Assembly: GCA_013398275.1 (NCBI GenBank)
Contig: VZSE01014929.1
Span: forward strand, 335,328 to 399,327
Reading direction: 5' to 3'
From: Promerops cafer
Lineage: Eukaryota; Chordata; Aves; Passeriformes; Nectariniidae
DNA length: 64,000 nt
Shown: positions 50,611 through 63,560 of the stretch, one piece after another
How positions within the stretch are numbered: position 1 is the stretch's first letter
Layout: each line of letters starts with the position of its first letter
Made by a program: the position numbers and the translations under genes
The notes under the pieces: model-generated
Database searches by the model: none
What the model was told of the DNA's origin: nothing
The model's input: the letters and a program-made list of their open reading frames with translations, nothing else

Positions 50611-52337
50611 GTGAGTACTTCACACACACAAAAAAAAGGAGTAAAAAAAGGATAAATCCTCTGTCTACTTCAGTTTTCAAGCTTGGGAGTTGGCATGGCA
50701 ACTCTAAGCAAGTAGTCAAGTCAGGCACTCACTGAGCCTAAGAAGCTGAAAGAAACCATCAGAAACATATAAAAACTGGGAATGCAGAGAACTGCTAGGA
50801 AAAAAGTTATCAAGTATGGACATCACAGAGCTTTAGAGATGAGGGCACTGTCACAAATACTGCAACTGCGTCCCTGCATAGCAGTAGGCAGAGTATCATA
50901 TAGCTGAGGTGGTGACTAGCTGTTTCTCCAGCACATAAAAAGATTGTGCTACTCTAGGCAAAACTCCAGCTCTGCTGTGTGCCAACAGAAATAGCTGAGC
51001 AGGCTGCACAAGAGCAGCTTCACGGTGAACGGCTAGTAGCGACACATAAAGAGCTTATTAATCTTCCTTTATTATCAAAGCAAGTTTAATTTCCAGGAAA
51101 TACATGTTTGTATCTAAATCAAAGGAAAGAATTCAGGAGAGTGTAAAAAATAAGAATGTCTGACATCCGTAAAAAAAAAAAAAAAGAAAAGGGGGAGAAA
51201 AAAGAAAAAGAAAAAAAAAAAACATTAAAAGAGAAAGTTTACTGAACAAGAGGAAATCTTCATAGCTATGGTAGGATAGACTATTCTGCATATTCCTCTT
51301 CAAATGTTTTTGGTTTTTGGTTGTTACCACAGTATTTTCATAGAATCAATTCTCTTCTATCTCCAACTGACTTATGAGTTGGTAGTAGAGCAACAACCCT
51401 ACTTCACAATACTCTACACATAGCCTAGGACTGGCCTCAGAAACCATTCTCTTCTTATGTAGTGGCATCACTATCATGTGTAAAAACAGCTAAAGTTAGA
51501 TAAGCCAAAAGGAGAAATATTAAGTACCATATTTTGCATATTCTCTTAACCAAGTATATCTTTTTAATAATCCATTTCATTTTAAATAATGACCTAAAGT
51601 TGTTTGCACACAATTACAATCTTGTTTCTTGCCTTTTTTCCCCCCAGAAAGTTGGTCATTATTGCATGTTTGTCCATTGATTGGTCTGCATATTTTTATT
51701 CCACTTCTTAAAATACATGCATTTTAAATACAGACATAGCTGTAGGATAATAGATATTTTATTCTTTAGCCTAACAACTATTTTTCTGATGCCAGAACCA
51801 GGCCTTTTAAATAGGAGCAAGACCAGAGACTCTCACTTTTACTAAGCCAGAGGACAAATTGACCTCACCACCACTGACTTTGCCTACATGAGATGCCTAA
51901 AGCTGAAGGAGTCCAAGCATCTCACTTTGTGTTTATTCTACTGGTGGACTTGACAACTCTGAAATGGAAAAAAGAATTTTCATTGAGATGAGGAAGTTTG
52001 AAGGGTTCTCTCATATGACATAAAAGTTTATACCCCTAATGGCCAAGTGGCAAATGATGGGAATTCTTACATTCCTACTGCTTCAGATATTTATTTCCTA
52101 AGCTATAATTACAATTATTCTTTTGGTTTTGATTTAGTAATTTTAATGTTCAAATTTCTAAATCTATGATATTCAAAATTGATTATGGCCTAATAGAAAA
52201 TTGCACTGTTTGTTATTAGCAGGAAAAGAGAATAATCATCTCCCAAAAGTGTAACACTTCTACACACAAATTATATTTCACATGATATTTCAAGTATGAA
52301 AATAACAACAGACCATGGAGGAAGGTTTTATTTACTT
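50611..52337. other. Unique non-coding stretch
   Basis: It contains an A-rich purine tract (51171-51222) and otherwise AT-rich sequence. No gene or interspersed repeat is recognised. Confidence 0.55.
51171..51222. repeat. A-rich purine tract
   Basis: Runs of A with short G interruptions over about 50 bases. The minus-strand frame across it is only a phenylalanine-rich translation of this tract. Confidence 0.85.
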
Positions 52338-52734
52338 CATAGAATCATATCATGGTTAGGGTTGGAAGGGACCTTAAGGATCATCAAGTTCCAACCCCAG
52401 TGCCATAGGCAGGGACACTTCCCACTAGACCAGGCTGCTCAGAGCTCCATCCAGCCTGGCCTTGAACATTTTCCAGGGATGGGGAGTCCACAGCCCCTCT
52501 GAGGCACTGAGTTTCAGTGCCTCATCAGCCTCATAGTAGAGAATTTTTTTCATAATACCTGATCTAAACCAAGATTTTTCAAGTAAAGGTGACTCAAGAA
52601 GGCAAGGTGGAGAGGAGAACTCCAAAACACAAAGCTGTTCTTAACACAGGAACACTGAAGAAGAAAGGAGGAAGTCCTCCCTCCTTAAATTTTTGATCTG
52701 ATGCAAGAAATCAGAAAAGGTTTTTTTTTACCTC
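52338..52734 (-). mobile_element. Composite repeat copy 2: CR1 3' end joined to a shared non-CR1 segment
   Basis: Positions 52338-52570 are a CR1 3' end read on the minus strand (CATAGAATCATATCATGG, GGGTTGGAAGGGACCTTAAGG, ATAATACCTGATCTAAACC). Positions 52571-52734 match the non-CR1 segment of copy 1 at 46588-46735, with a few indels, including about 15 extra bases around AGCTGTTCTTAACACAGG. Flanking sequences outside the two units do not resemble each other, which favours separate insertions over a local duplication. Confidence 0.75.
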
Positions 52735-55700
52735 ACCATGATTTAAAGCTGCTTAGTCTTTTATTAGCAACTTTAATAATGTGATTTAAAAATTCTATCA
52801 CTATATAGAGTGTATATATATAATGTATGTTTTCACTGCAATTCCTTCTGAATGTTAAACCTCTCGTATCATGGCTATTATACAGGATGAAGTTGCTGGG
52901 AATTCTAAATAAATTACTTCCTTCAGATACACTTTTATTCTACAGCATGAACAAATGGAAGTTGTAACTGAAAAGCTGCAATTTTTCTGCACCTTTCTTA
53001 CTCCATTTCAATCCTTGAATGTGGTAATGCTACCTAATATTACCATTGGGGAAAAAAATATTAATTTTGTTGAATCCATGTAATTTTTATTGTAATTTGG
53101 GTTATGTAATAACACATAACTCAATCTCTCCAGGTTTAGAAGATTTTGAAGACTTATAGAAGAAAATGTTGCATGCTGATTTACCAGCACTTTAACTCAT
53201 GTAAGGAAAAGCCTGTAGTGGTATTGCAAATAATGCCAACTGAAGATCTGGCCCAAAATGTAGTGTATATTCAGCTTAACAGAGAAGTCACTGAGGCAGA
53301 AAAATTATTAAAAATCAAATATCCTATGCTTACTGCACTTTCCCCTAAGAAAAGTACATGTATGTTATACTACAGGCTCAAATCTATTGTTTCATTTGAG
53401 ATTCTAGCTAAATAAGTATTTTTTAAAGACCAGTCTCCATCCATTTAGACTGGACAGTGCTGGGTTGTGTTACACAAGTTCCCTGGTGGCACTACTGTTT
53501 ACTTTCTTCTCCCACATGGCCTCTACAATCAACAGTAGGTCAGCTATTAAGAAGTCACTGCAATATAAAAATATTTATGAAATACCAAGGACAATCAAGT
53601 AATCAACTTACAGTAAGAAACAGCAGAGCAGAATGATGGAATTCCTCAACAAGTAACCTGAAAATACCATAAAAATATAAATCTACAGGATTCTCCCCTT
53701 TAAGTCACAGCTCTCCTTTCTGTCCCTATTCTCTTCCTCTGCCTCTGAAGGCAAGTTTCTGAACCTGCATTGACTGAGAATGAGATATCTGTAACATGAT
53801 ATGTTTGCAGTGATCCTATAGATTACTCTTAACAAGCAGTCCATCACAAATGTGGTTTCTATTAAGTTTTATTACTTTCAGGATGTTAATTTTGGTACAG
53901 GGTTATTTTCCTAATTTTGTGCAAAACCCTTACCCATGATGTAAAACAAACGGTGGTGGGGAGGTGGAAAAAAAATACAAGTGAGCTAAAATAACACTGC
54001 TAGAACAATGCTGATGTAGCTATCTAAATATTCAGCATTAATCTGAAATAGGGGTCTTTTTGACAATTTTACAATGACTAATTGACCAAGACTAGGCAGA
54101 AGTCCTGTCAAGACTCTTCAACATTACTCTATTGATATTGTACAAGGCTACAAAGACAAAAACTATATTATATATAGGACTATAGAAATTAATATTCTAA
54201 ATCCAGTGTGCTACATGAGAAATAGGTAAGAGTTCTTAATCAAAGAAAACCCTTACTTTAGAATATAACCCAAATCCACTGTCCAAGTAACTTCAGACAT
54301 CTCGGATCATCAGCTATCACGTGAAACCTGGAAAAAGGACAGCATTGCTCTTCACAATCTGATACGGAAAACAAAAAGGATTACTTAGTTATTTAGGTCT
54401 TTTCTTTTATAATGCATGAAGACAATTATAGTACTCCAGGAACTGCAGAGCACTTCAAATGCTAAGAACTTCAATTAACAACAACAAAAAAAAATCACAT
54501 TAAAATAGTCTGTAATTCTAAAGTGTAAACATTTTAAGAAATTTTAGAACTTCGGTTGCCTTAAATCTTGTCAGCATTTATGTACATATATATTTCCATG
54601 TATTCTGTATAAGTATTAAGTATTGCATAGTTCTTTATGAAGGAAGTAGGGATCTTGGCTTAGTGGCGAGGAAATTCAAAGCCTTGAAGAGGTTGCTATG
54701 GGCAGGACATGAGACTCAAATTGTACAGGAGACATGGACTGGAAGGGTTAAGGAGAAAAAGCATTTTTTGAGTCCACATACTTAAATGCTTCCATGGAGT
54801 AGCAGCTTCTATCTTTGTCTCCATCACAGATCAACCCACCACCCCCACAAATTTAGAGCCCTTTATTTGATGGCTGTATAATTTGAAACATCTGGAAAGC
54901 CTGATTTTCAAAAGAAGTGACCTCTAAATTAAAGGTGGAAGTTCAGTTAGCAGAAGCTAAATACTAAATATTTAAATACTTCATAAATGATGACTATAAA
55001 TCAGGTGATGAGCCTCTCAATTTAGACATTCAAAAATTATTAAGCTCTGTTCCTCAGTTAACCACCCAAAAATAAAAAAGTAATTCTTTTCAGCACGTTT
55101 TTAAGATAAGACTTCTTACTTCCAGTGGTGAAAACTACAGACATGCACATTAAATCAGCCTATATATCCTCTCCTGCTACCGAAACTGCTGCAACACTCA
55201 TCATCCTTATTGCTCTCCCTGCCTACATTCTCTCTTCACCACATTATTTTTGGGGATTATGAATTACTTTTTTTCCTTAGATTGTTTAACTGTTTAATTA
55301 ATTACCCTCCAATATCCGAAGCTCCTCCTTCCTCTGTGCAGAATTGCCAATAAATTAAATAAGCATTTTCTATTCAGACTATTCTATCTAGACTTTTAAT
55401 GACAGATAATAATGCACAGCAGAGGATAAATCCTTGAAGAACCAAAGCTGATAAACCTGACAAGTTATAAAGCAACTACCTACACAGATCAGTTTTAAGT
55501 CTTCCAGCCACATTTAGTCCCACTTTAGAATATTATCATCTAGCCTATGTGTTCCCAGACCCTGAGAGTATCAGAGTAGCTTCTTATTTATGTTAGGTGT
55601 TCTTACAGCTCTTTCATCACCAGCTCTATACATTAAACTACATGTCATTGGAAGCCTTTCTTCTGTCCACAATTCCAGACAATATCATATACTCTTATTT

Positions 55701-57088
55701 AGAGCTAACTGGAACATATTCAGCTAAAGTAACATGTAACTCAACAGTATGGAGTATCATGGAATACTACAAATAAATCAGCCATTTTAAACAAGTCTCA
55801 GCTACAGAGTGAGCAACAGCTTTGATCCAATATCACATTTCATCATGTGGTATTAAGTACTGTGTAATCAAAATGCAAATATTTATAAAAATAAAAGAAT
55901 GTAAGGTCCACAATGCTTTTGCTTCCACTTCAATTTTCTAGGTCCCCTCATTTTAATTAGAAATGTTTTGAAAAACTCTACAAACACTTTATCAAGGTTC
56001 TTACACAAATTAAGTGGCTGCACAGAACAACTCTCAATACAGGATTAAAAATATTTATGTGTCTGCTTCAAAGGCTCGTTTTCTACAGTGTTAAGGCAAA
56101 GTGTTTATGTTTTCCCCACTAAACACACATATATCCACAGGTCAATTTATATATAAATGATCAGTGCTTAAGATGGAAGGGTTGTATAGCATGCCTATAT
56201 TAATTAAAAACTATGATTCTTGGTACCACATACCGCCAAATATATAAAAAATGTTGTACTAAGAAAAAGTGATGAAATCTTAGAGATTTTTCAATTAAAT
56301 CTAGGGTTTTCACTGTTTATATATAACAAAAATGTACAAGTTAGTGAAGGGGGTTGAATGAAATGGCCTTAAGTGATTTCAAAGTGAGCATAATTTTAAG
56401 CATATGAAACTCTCTTCAGGCACTAAACAGATTTCATCTGGAGTTGGTGTAGATTTCTATCACTCATATCCAATAAAGAGTAATTAAAACAGAGATGAGA
56501 CAGATTGGCATCTGGGAATCAGGTGAACCAAGAGCCTATCTCTCTATGGCAGCTTAAACCAGCTTGGACTGTTTATCACAGCAAAACAGCCTGAAGAGAC
56601 AGGACTGGGCTCTCCATAAATATCAGAACAATAAATGCCAAAGGTAAGTAAATTTTTTTTAAATTAAAGGGTAATTTAGACCCTCAGGAAGAAATGCATA
56701 CTAAATAGGAAGAAGTTATATCAGAAATTGGAAGGTTGCCTACTAGAACCAGAATGTTCTCATTCTTCCAGTATAAGCAAAAGGAGCAAAAAACGCTGAA
56801 ATAATTTCTCAAAAGGATGTGAACAAACTCATGTGACATGCTTTGATAGCACATGACTAAAATTGATGACCTAGTCAGTCTTTCTAATCAAAACTTTGTC
56901 ATGCTTAAATGGTTTCTTAAAAACTATCTATCTAGGACTTGAGGTCAGATATTTATTTATGAAAACATACAAGCATGTGGGTCTAATAATGTCAAAGGTA
57001 GGCTGAGTCACTCCAGTTCAGGGTCTAGTACATAGTTTTTAATTATTTAAAACTATTTAAGTGGGGAGCACATAGTGATGACATTTTT
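52735..57088. other. AT-rich non-coding stretch
   Basis: About 4.3 kb without a recognised gene or repeat. The 89-codon plus-strand frame at 53146-53415 is unremarkable. Donor-like ATAG/GTAAGAG near 54225 and AAAG/GTAAGTAAAT near 56644 exist. The stretch before the latter (acceptor-like CTATGGCAG at about 56552) has stops in all three frames. Confidence 0.55.
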
Positions 57089-58628
57089 TTGATACAGATA
57101 ACTGTCAAGCTAAGTAGGTGCTCTGTTGCACCTGCTTCCATGAACAAGCAAGAACCAGTTGGGGTTGTGAAAGTTGAGCCAAACCTTAGCTGCAATGACT
57201 ACAGCATTGCAGAATTTAAAATCCTGAGTCAAGTGAGCAAGATAAATTTTAAAAATTACTATCCTGGCCTTCAAGAAGGCAGATCTTGCCTTGTACCTGT
57301 ATGGCAGGGCACATGGAATACTGCCATGAAGGACAACAGGGCCAAGAAGAGCTGGCTGATTTTCAAGGGCAATATTATCAAATCACAAGAATGGTCCTTC
57401 CTGACACTCAGGAAAACAAGCAAGTATGGCAGAAGACCACAGGAGATGGACAATGCAACAGACTACTTGAAGAAAGAGAGACACTGTCTGAGTGGGGAGG
57501 CATGTAGATGTGAGAGCCAAAGCTCAGCAGAAGCCAAAACTACCTAGAGATATGAAAACAAAAAATAAGGAAGGCTTCAGTACCAGCAGGAAAAAAAAAA
57601 AAAAAAAAAAGACTAAAGAAGAGGTGAGACCACTGCTTAACAGGGGAGTGGATCTAGTGATAAATGAAATGGAAAAGCCTGAGGTATTAAATGCCTTTCT
57701 GCTTCTGTTTTTATTGGCAAAGTTTTTTTTCTTAGGTGTCCCAGCTCCTTCATGTTAGTAGCAGTGTCTGTAGGAGTAAAGCATTGCCCACAACAATGAT
57801 CAAATCAGAAAGCACTGAAGCTAATTGTGTACACACAACTCCATGGGCCTAGACAGGCCCATCAACCGTCTTGGTTGGCTGATTGCATTGCAAGGCTGCT
57901 CTCCACTGTCTTCAAAAGATTATGGGAATTGTGGGATGTCCCAATGACTGGAAAAAGGCCATCTTCAAGGAGACCAGTGAGGAACCAGGCCACCACATGC
58001 CACTCAGCCTTGCCTCTGGTACTAGGAGGGTTCTGGAGTACGCCTTCCAAGATGCCATTTCTGAGCACATAAAGGATAAAAAGGTGACTGAAAACATCCA
58101 GTGTGGATTCATTGAGGATAAACTGGGTCTAACCAACCTAAATGCCTTTGGTGATAATGCCACTAAGGGTGAGTGGACAAAGGATGAGTAATATATGATG
58201 TTTACTTTGATTTTAGCAAAGCCATCAATAGTGTCCTGGAATATCACTATAGGAACATTGGTGAGACACAGGCTAAATAAGTGGATAAAGTAGATGGAAA
58301 ATCAGTTGGATTCTCATACAAATTGTGGTCTGATCAGTAATACTAAGTCAAACTGGCAGCCAGTTATTATTGTCATGCCTCAAATATCAAAAGCGAGTCT
58401 TTATCTACTCTTTAATATCATTTCATTGTCTTTCACATCCTTATCAACAAGCAGCAGAATGGGACAGAGTGCATATTCTGCAGCCTCATGGTGATGATGC
58501 ATGAGGGAGTACCCAATACACTGGAAGGCAAGGGTGATCTTCAGAGGGACCTCAAGTGACTGGAGGAAAGAGACAACTGAATGCTCTTGAAACTGAACAA
58601 AGGCAAATGCAAAGTCATTGGACAGTGT
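57089..58628 (+). pseudogene. CR1 LINE ORF2 relic: endonuclease end and reverse transcriptase
   Basis: Frames that shift several times follow the order of CR1 ORF2. Positions 57089-57547 match the end of the endonuclease region (AEFKIL, KKSWLIFKG, GRRPQEM). Positions 57492-57758 match the EN-RT linker (KAQQKPKLPRDMK, EKPEVLNAF). Positions 57850-58191 match RT motifs (NDWKKA, CGFIEDKLGLTNLNAF), and about 58200-58240 read as DFSKAI. Positions 58570-58620 match the LNKGKCKV region. CR1 ORF2 nicks target DNA and reverse-transcribes element RNA. This copy is broken by frameshifts, stops and a 20-A run, so it is inactive. The catalytic FADD region is not recognisable and may be lost. The right end is cut by an opposite-strand CR1. 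Confidence 0.85.
57591..57610. repeat. Poly(A) run inside the CR1 relic
   Basis: Twenty consecutive A in a lysine-rich part of ORF2, probably an expansion of an ancestral AAA/AAG-rich stretch. It is a likely site of length polymorphism. Confidence 0.95.
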
Positions 58629-58629
58629 A

Positions 58630-58970
58630 TTTGACTTCTGAATATCTCCAAGGATGGAGACTCCACAGCTCCCTAGGGGAACCTGTGCCAGTGCTCCATC
58701 ACTCTCAGAGGGCAGAAGTGGTTCTTGATGTTCGTACTGAGCCTCCAGTTTAAGCCCACTGCCTCTGGTCCTGTCACTGGGCACTACCGAACAGCAGCTG
58801 GCTCCATCCTCTCTGCACCCCACCCTCAAGTATTACCACACCTTGATGAGATCCCCTGAACCCTCTCTTCTCTAGGCTAAACTTCCAGCATTCTGAGCCC
58901 ATCCTCATACAATAGACATTCCAGTCATTCCAGTCCCAAAATCATCTTAGTGGCCTTGGGATTTTTGGTT
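58630..58970 (-). mobile_element. CR1 LINE fragment inserted in the plus-strand CR1
   Basis: It reads on the minus strand as CR1 distal sequence. The translated wording includes GCREDGA, VVPSDRTRGSGLKLE and SDGALAQVPLGSCGVS, followed by GAATATCTCCAAGGATGG at the left. The last part of the 3' UTR and the terminal microsatellite that should lie further left are missing. Plus-strand CR1 similarity resumes at about 58985, so this piece interrupts that element. Confidence 0.8.
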
Positions 58971-58984
58971 GCCCCAATACAAGA

Positions 58985-59242
58985 ACAACAGCATTGATCT
59001 CTGCAAAAAAGTACAGTGGAGGCCCACAAATAGCCATGAGGCTGAATCTCCCTGGAGTATGAGGAGTGACCTAAAGAAAAGGATTTGTTCACTTGTAAGA
59101 GAGCTCCGCTGTCTCCAGCTAGCTAGTGGGAGACACCATGATCCTCCACCCTTGGGGAGTTGTCAGAGCCCTGAGCAACCAGATCTAGTTGGAAGGCTGG
59201 ACTAAGTGGCACTGAGCAATTCCTTCTAACCTGATACAGGAA
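58985..59242 (+). mobile_element. 3' part of the plus-strand CR1, resumed after the nested insertion
   Basis: Wording resumes on the plus strand with ACAGTGGAGGCCCACAAA, GGAGTATGAGGAG and GGATTTGTTCA, which correspond to CR1 sequence distal to the RT (cf. the GLEHLSYEERLRE region). It then runs into a CR1 3' end (CCCTGAGCAACCAGATCTAGTT, CCTTCTAACCTGATACAGG). It is most simply the 3' end of the element that starts at 57089, now diverged and missing part of its middle. Confidence 0.7.
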
Positions 59243-60687
59243 AATTGCATCAAACGGTGAGTGTTTTCTATTTTTCTGTATATCTATCAGAACATGTTTT
59301 ACCAATTAGTAATAGAAGTACTGGTCTAAGTAGCATTTTGTTTACATTTTTTCTGCTACAGACTCTCCAAATTATGGGATGATAGGAACAGAATAGAGCA
59401 TCTATCACACTGAAAACATGTCAAGGGTATTAACAAACCACTACAAAAGAGATTGCCACAAGCACACATAGCCTTTTATGGAGAAAGAGAAGAAGAAAAT
59501 GTTTGCAAGAACAGTTGCCTGATTTGTTACCCCATTATGGAAAAACTGGTCTAACAATACTGCAAAGATTGGATATATTAATGGATAGATAACCATGTAA
59601 AAGAATTGCAGACACTGCAACAGCTAATTGGCCCTGCATAAGCTACATATGCATTTGTTTTACATAAATTACACCACTCTTATTGTGACACAAGTAGGGT
59701 TCTCTCCTATCTTACCATCACAGATGCTGAACCATGCAAAAAGTATGTACTTCCATTAAGGAGTTTCTCCCTCTGGAAAGAAGTGTTGGATAAAGCCAGT
59801 ATGTCAGCTAAATAATCGTTTAGACTTTTGTAAGTATGATCCAGTGAATCTCACCTCTCTAAGTGATACATAGTGGCAGACATCACTGCACAGAAGAACA
59901 CAGACACCTAATTCTCCATTTATTGTTATGAAATACTCATACTACAGCAACATCATCCACTGCTTGATTTGCATCTAACTGTACAGATTGAGCTAGCTGA
60001 TTTTCACTTGCAGAGAGAACACGTGAATGCAGTGTACCTGTGGATATAGCTACAACTGGTTTCACACAGTTTAGACAGGGAAACTCCAAAAAACAGATTT
60101 GAAATTATTTGGTAGGTGAACTGATATGCACAAAGGAAGCAATTGCTATAATCAACACAAAGTGCTGGAAATGCCTGCCCAGAGGAAGTCAAAGAGGCAC
60201 ATCCTACACTATATGAAATGCAGGGGTGTTTGATTGCTTGACAAAACATGAACACAATGGTACATGCATGTCTAGACTGGTATCATATGTCAAAAAACCA
60301 CAAATAATTTATTCAGATATTTATTCTGAAGAGATCAAAAATATTTGCAGCAGTTTTGTAGGACACAGACTTCTATGGATGATAGGAGCAGATATCTACA
60401 AAACATCTGGCAGATTTGATCCTGTGGAGCTGAACAGGCATGTAATATTAACTGCTGGCCTGGGAGTCATGCTTTATTCCTGAAAAACTGGATGCGGCTG
60501 GTGACATTTCATTACAAACAAACCATGGTATCAGGAAAAGGTTTATTTAAAATTTGAATTATTTACTGTAAGCACAACCAACCTAAATTACACAATATAG
60601 GTGAACTGTTTGTGCAGTTCTGAAGAAAAAAAATAGCACCTCCGGCACTACAATTATCCTATTTTTTATACACTATATTATTTGCAT

Positions 60688-60718
<31 letters not shown>

Positions 60719-63560
60719 TCCACTGACATACACAATATCAAAAAAATGGTGACCACTTAAAAGACGCTTTAATCCATGGGCTGTAGGAGCCACTAAAGAA
60801 GATGGTGTATGAACTGGTTTTGTTAATACTTCACAATGCTCCTCCAGGTTTTTATCTCTTTGAAAAGCAAAAATAACTGTAAAAGTATAGATTCATACAG
60901 TGATATTTCATCAGCTAGAAAACAGGAATGGTGTAGTATCTTCATTTTTCTTTGTTCTTACTTCAGGGGAACTTGGCATGACTCGTAATGTTGTATACAA
61001 CAACTTCCTATGACAGTGTAAGTCAAATAACTTCAAATTAAGTTCTTATATTTTAACCAACTAAACATGTTGATATGTCAACTTACAGAAACTTTTATTC
61101 ATTTAAAAGGGAATTCTGACACTAAGGTTGAATAAAGTTTCTATGGAGCCAGTTAGTTTGGTGAGAAACTTCAAAGCTGACACTTCTAGAAATATTTTTT
61201 ACAAGTTCAGATGAAAACATTTGTGATGTGCAGTGGGCAGAAAAATGTATACACCAATCCAAATATTGCTCTTTTGAGATTTAGCTCCAGATAACTAGTT
61301 ACCATTCCTGGCAACTGCATAAATCTATCAGATACCAGCCCTTAAACTTATCAGTTCAGCACCAGTTCTCTTATTCTGGAGTCAATAAATATTAATTTTA
61401 TTTAATGGAAGTTTCTCATGGAGGCATTGCCACAGTCAGTATATGCTGGGATAGGCTACATTGAGCATGCTGCTGCTTATTTCACTCCATTCTGCATTCT
61501 GCATACAAATATGCATTCACTTTCAATCACCAGTCCTCTCACCAGTGCCTAAAAATATCTCTTGAAAAAAACCCAACAAACCAAAAAAAGAAAATCAGAG
61601 GTATTAGGTATAACAAACATATGGTTACCATTTAGCCATGAAACAATACCTTATTTAAGGCCAGTTCCCTCATAATTATCATAGGAATAGATATGTCTTA
61701 GTGGAAAGATGGTATTTCTGATCTCGCTATTTTTTCATGGCCCTTCAAAGTCCTCAGACTTCAAATCTTAACCATCAAGATGTTTTAAGGTAACCTTTAA
61801 AGCTTTTAAGAATAGGTGACTTCTAATTCTCCCTCTACCTGTTTTTTTCATAGGTGGATTTATGCTTTTGCAAGTTGGGGTATAAAAAGATTACTACTTC
61901 TCAATCATGCATTAAAATTTTACTATGTGCTTGGATAAGGAAACAAGAACTACAGCAATGGGAAAGTTCCTCTTCCAAAGTAAGAAAACAAACGTGGCAT
62001 CTTTCATCTCAACAACTGTGTTTCTAATGTATTTTGAATATTAAACTTCCGACTTGAATTAATTTTAAAAAACAGAAAAAAAATCCATTGCAATTGTTTA
62101 TTTAGCTTCTGGTATAAAATATTTTCAGTGTGAGAACAAGTGTGTGATGAATTGTCTTCCTAAGAATCACTAGTTCATTTCTTTTTAATTCCTGCCACTT
62201 ATAATTCCCCAAACACTGTGAAAATAAACATAATAGCTAAGTTTCAGCAGGCATAAATCAAAAGCAATACATAAGACAAAATCTAACTTAAACTTTTAGT
62301 ATTTGCAATGATGTATGACTAGAAAAAGATCTATGGTGCTTCTACAGGAAGGACAGTTAATAAATTGCCCTTATAAGCTCACCCATGTTTCAAAAGAATA
62401 ACCCGAAGGAACAGAAAATAAGCATACGATTATACAGAATGGTTTAATGGTTTTCTAAAATTCTACTATTTAAAGTACACCCCAGTTAAGCAAATATGTC
62501 ACTAGTCAGTTGGTCTTTGCTCAGAATTAAAGAAAACTTTCAGAGCCAGGATGCCTTTCCCTGAACCACTTCAAAAATGAGGAAAGAAACATGGAATCTT
62601 TGCAGAAGAAAATCGTATCTCTACTTTTTCCTGAATATTAGACATGATGTGATGTATTGAAAAGAAAAAGCTGAAAAGTGAAAAAAGAGTCAATAAGGAA
62701 GAGACTGAGCTAAAAGGTCTGGATTCTTAACCTATGGTCATTCGAATCATGAATAAATGCTGGATGCATTTCTGAATAACCTGGAAAATGAATAAAAAAG
62801 GCTAACAAAAAGTTCATTTTGTGAAACTTATTCAGACTGATTTTGGGAAAAAACATCTTACTAATCAAGCATGTTCAAAATATAGCAGTTACAAATAATT
62901 TAAACAGAAACTTTCTAATTCATTCAAGAAGTAAACAAGCCTCTTGAGTCCACATTCAGAAAACATCAACAATTTAGGACACAAATTTAAAACAAGGTAA
63001 GCTAAGAATAGGCCTGTTTGATGGCAAGGTGTCTTCAGGACCAAATCTGAGTTAGATCAAAGTAACATGAAAGCAGACAACAGGGCCTCACCACAAAGTA
63101 CCACTCACGCTACCTGCTCATGTTGACATGGCCACTAAACAAAGCTCCCACAAAAGCTATCTAAATTCTGCCATTTGGTAAGAGAAAGAAGCAGGGCTTG
63201 TGCACAGCTTTAGTCCAGAAAAGTATTTTAAGTGTGTGCAGTTGCATACAACTTCATGTGCTAACAGTTTCCAACATATTTATTAAATTTGCAACATGGT
63301 AGTCTGGTCATTACCTTCTTTCCCTCATCATCCTCGGATATCTTATATACCTAAGTATTTAGGCACTTCCTCCTGCCCTTAGGCACTTATAATACTCGAT
63401 TGGTGACATCTTAGAAAAACAAAAAATGTCAGTGGGAAAAGCAAGTCATTGAAAGGATGGGTACCCATTATGTTTCAGCATGCTTTCCAACACCTTCCTT
63501 TTGCTCTGAATTTGTGTGTTGTTGAGCAAGAAGAATCTTTAAAACGGGAATTTCTGAAGA
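59243..63560. other. AT-rich non-coding stretch
   Basis: No gene is recognised. It contains an (AT)14 microsatellite (60691-60718) and scattered A runs. Open frames at 60004-60255 and 60226-60483 are short and unremarkable, and there are none of note between 60500 and 63440. Confidence 0.55.
60691..60718. repeat. (AT)14 microsatellite
   Basis: An uninterrupted run of 14 AT units. Confidence 0.97.

Noticed and set aside
56553..56643. 91-base exon-like stretch between CTATGGCAG and GTAAGTAAAT
   Set aside because: All three frames have stops and the acceptor tract is weak. The donor alone is not enough evidence.
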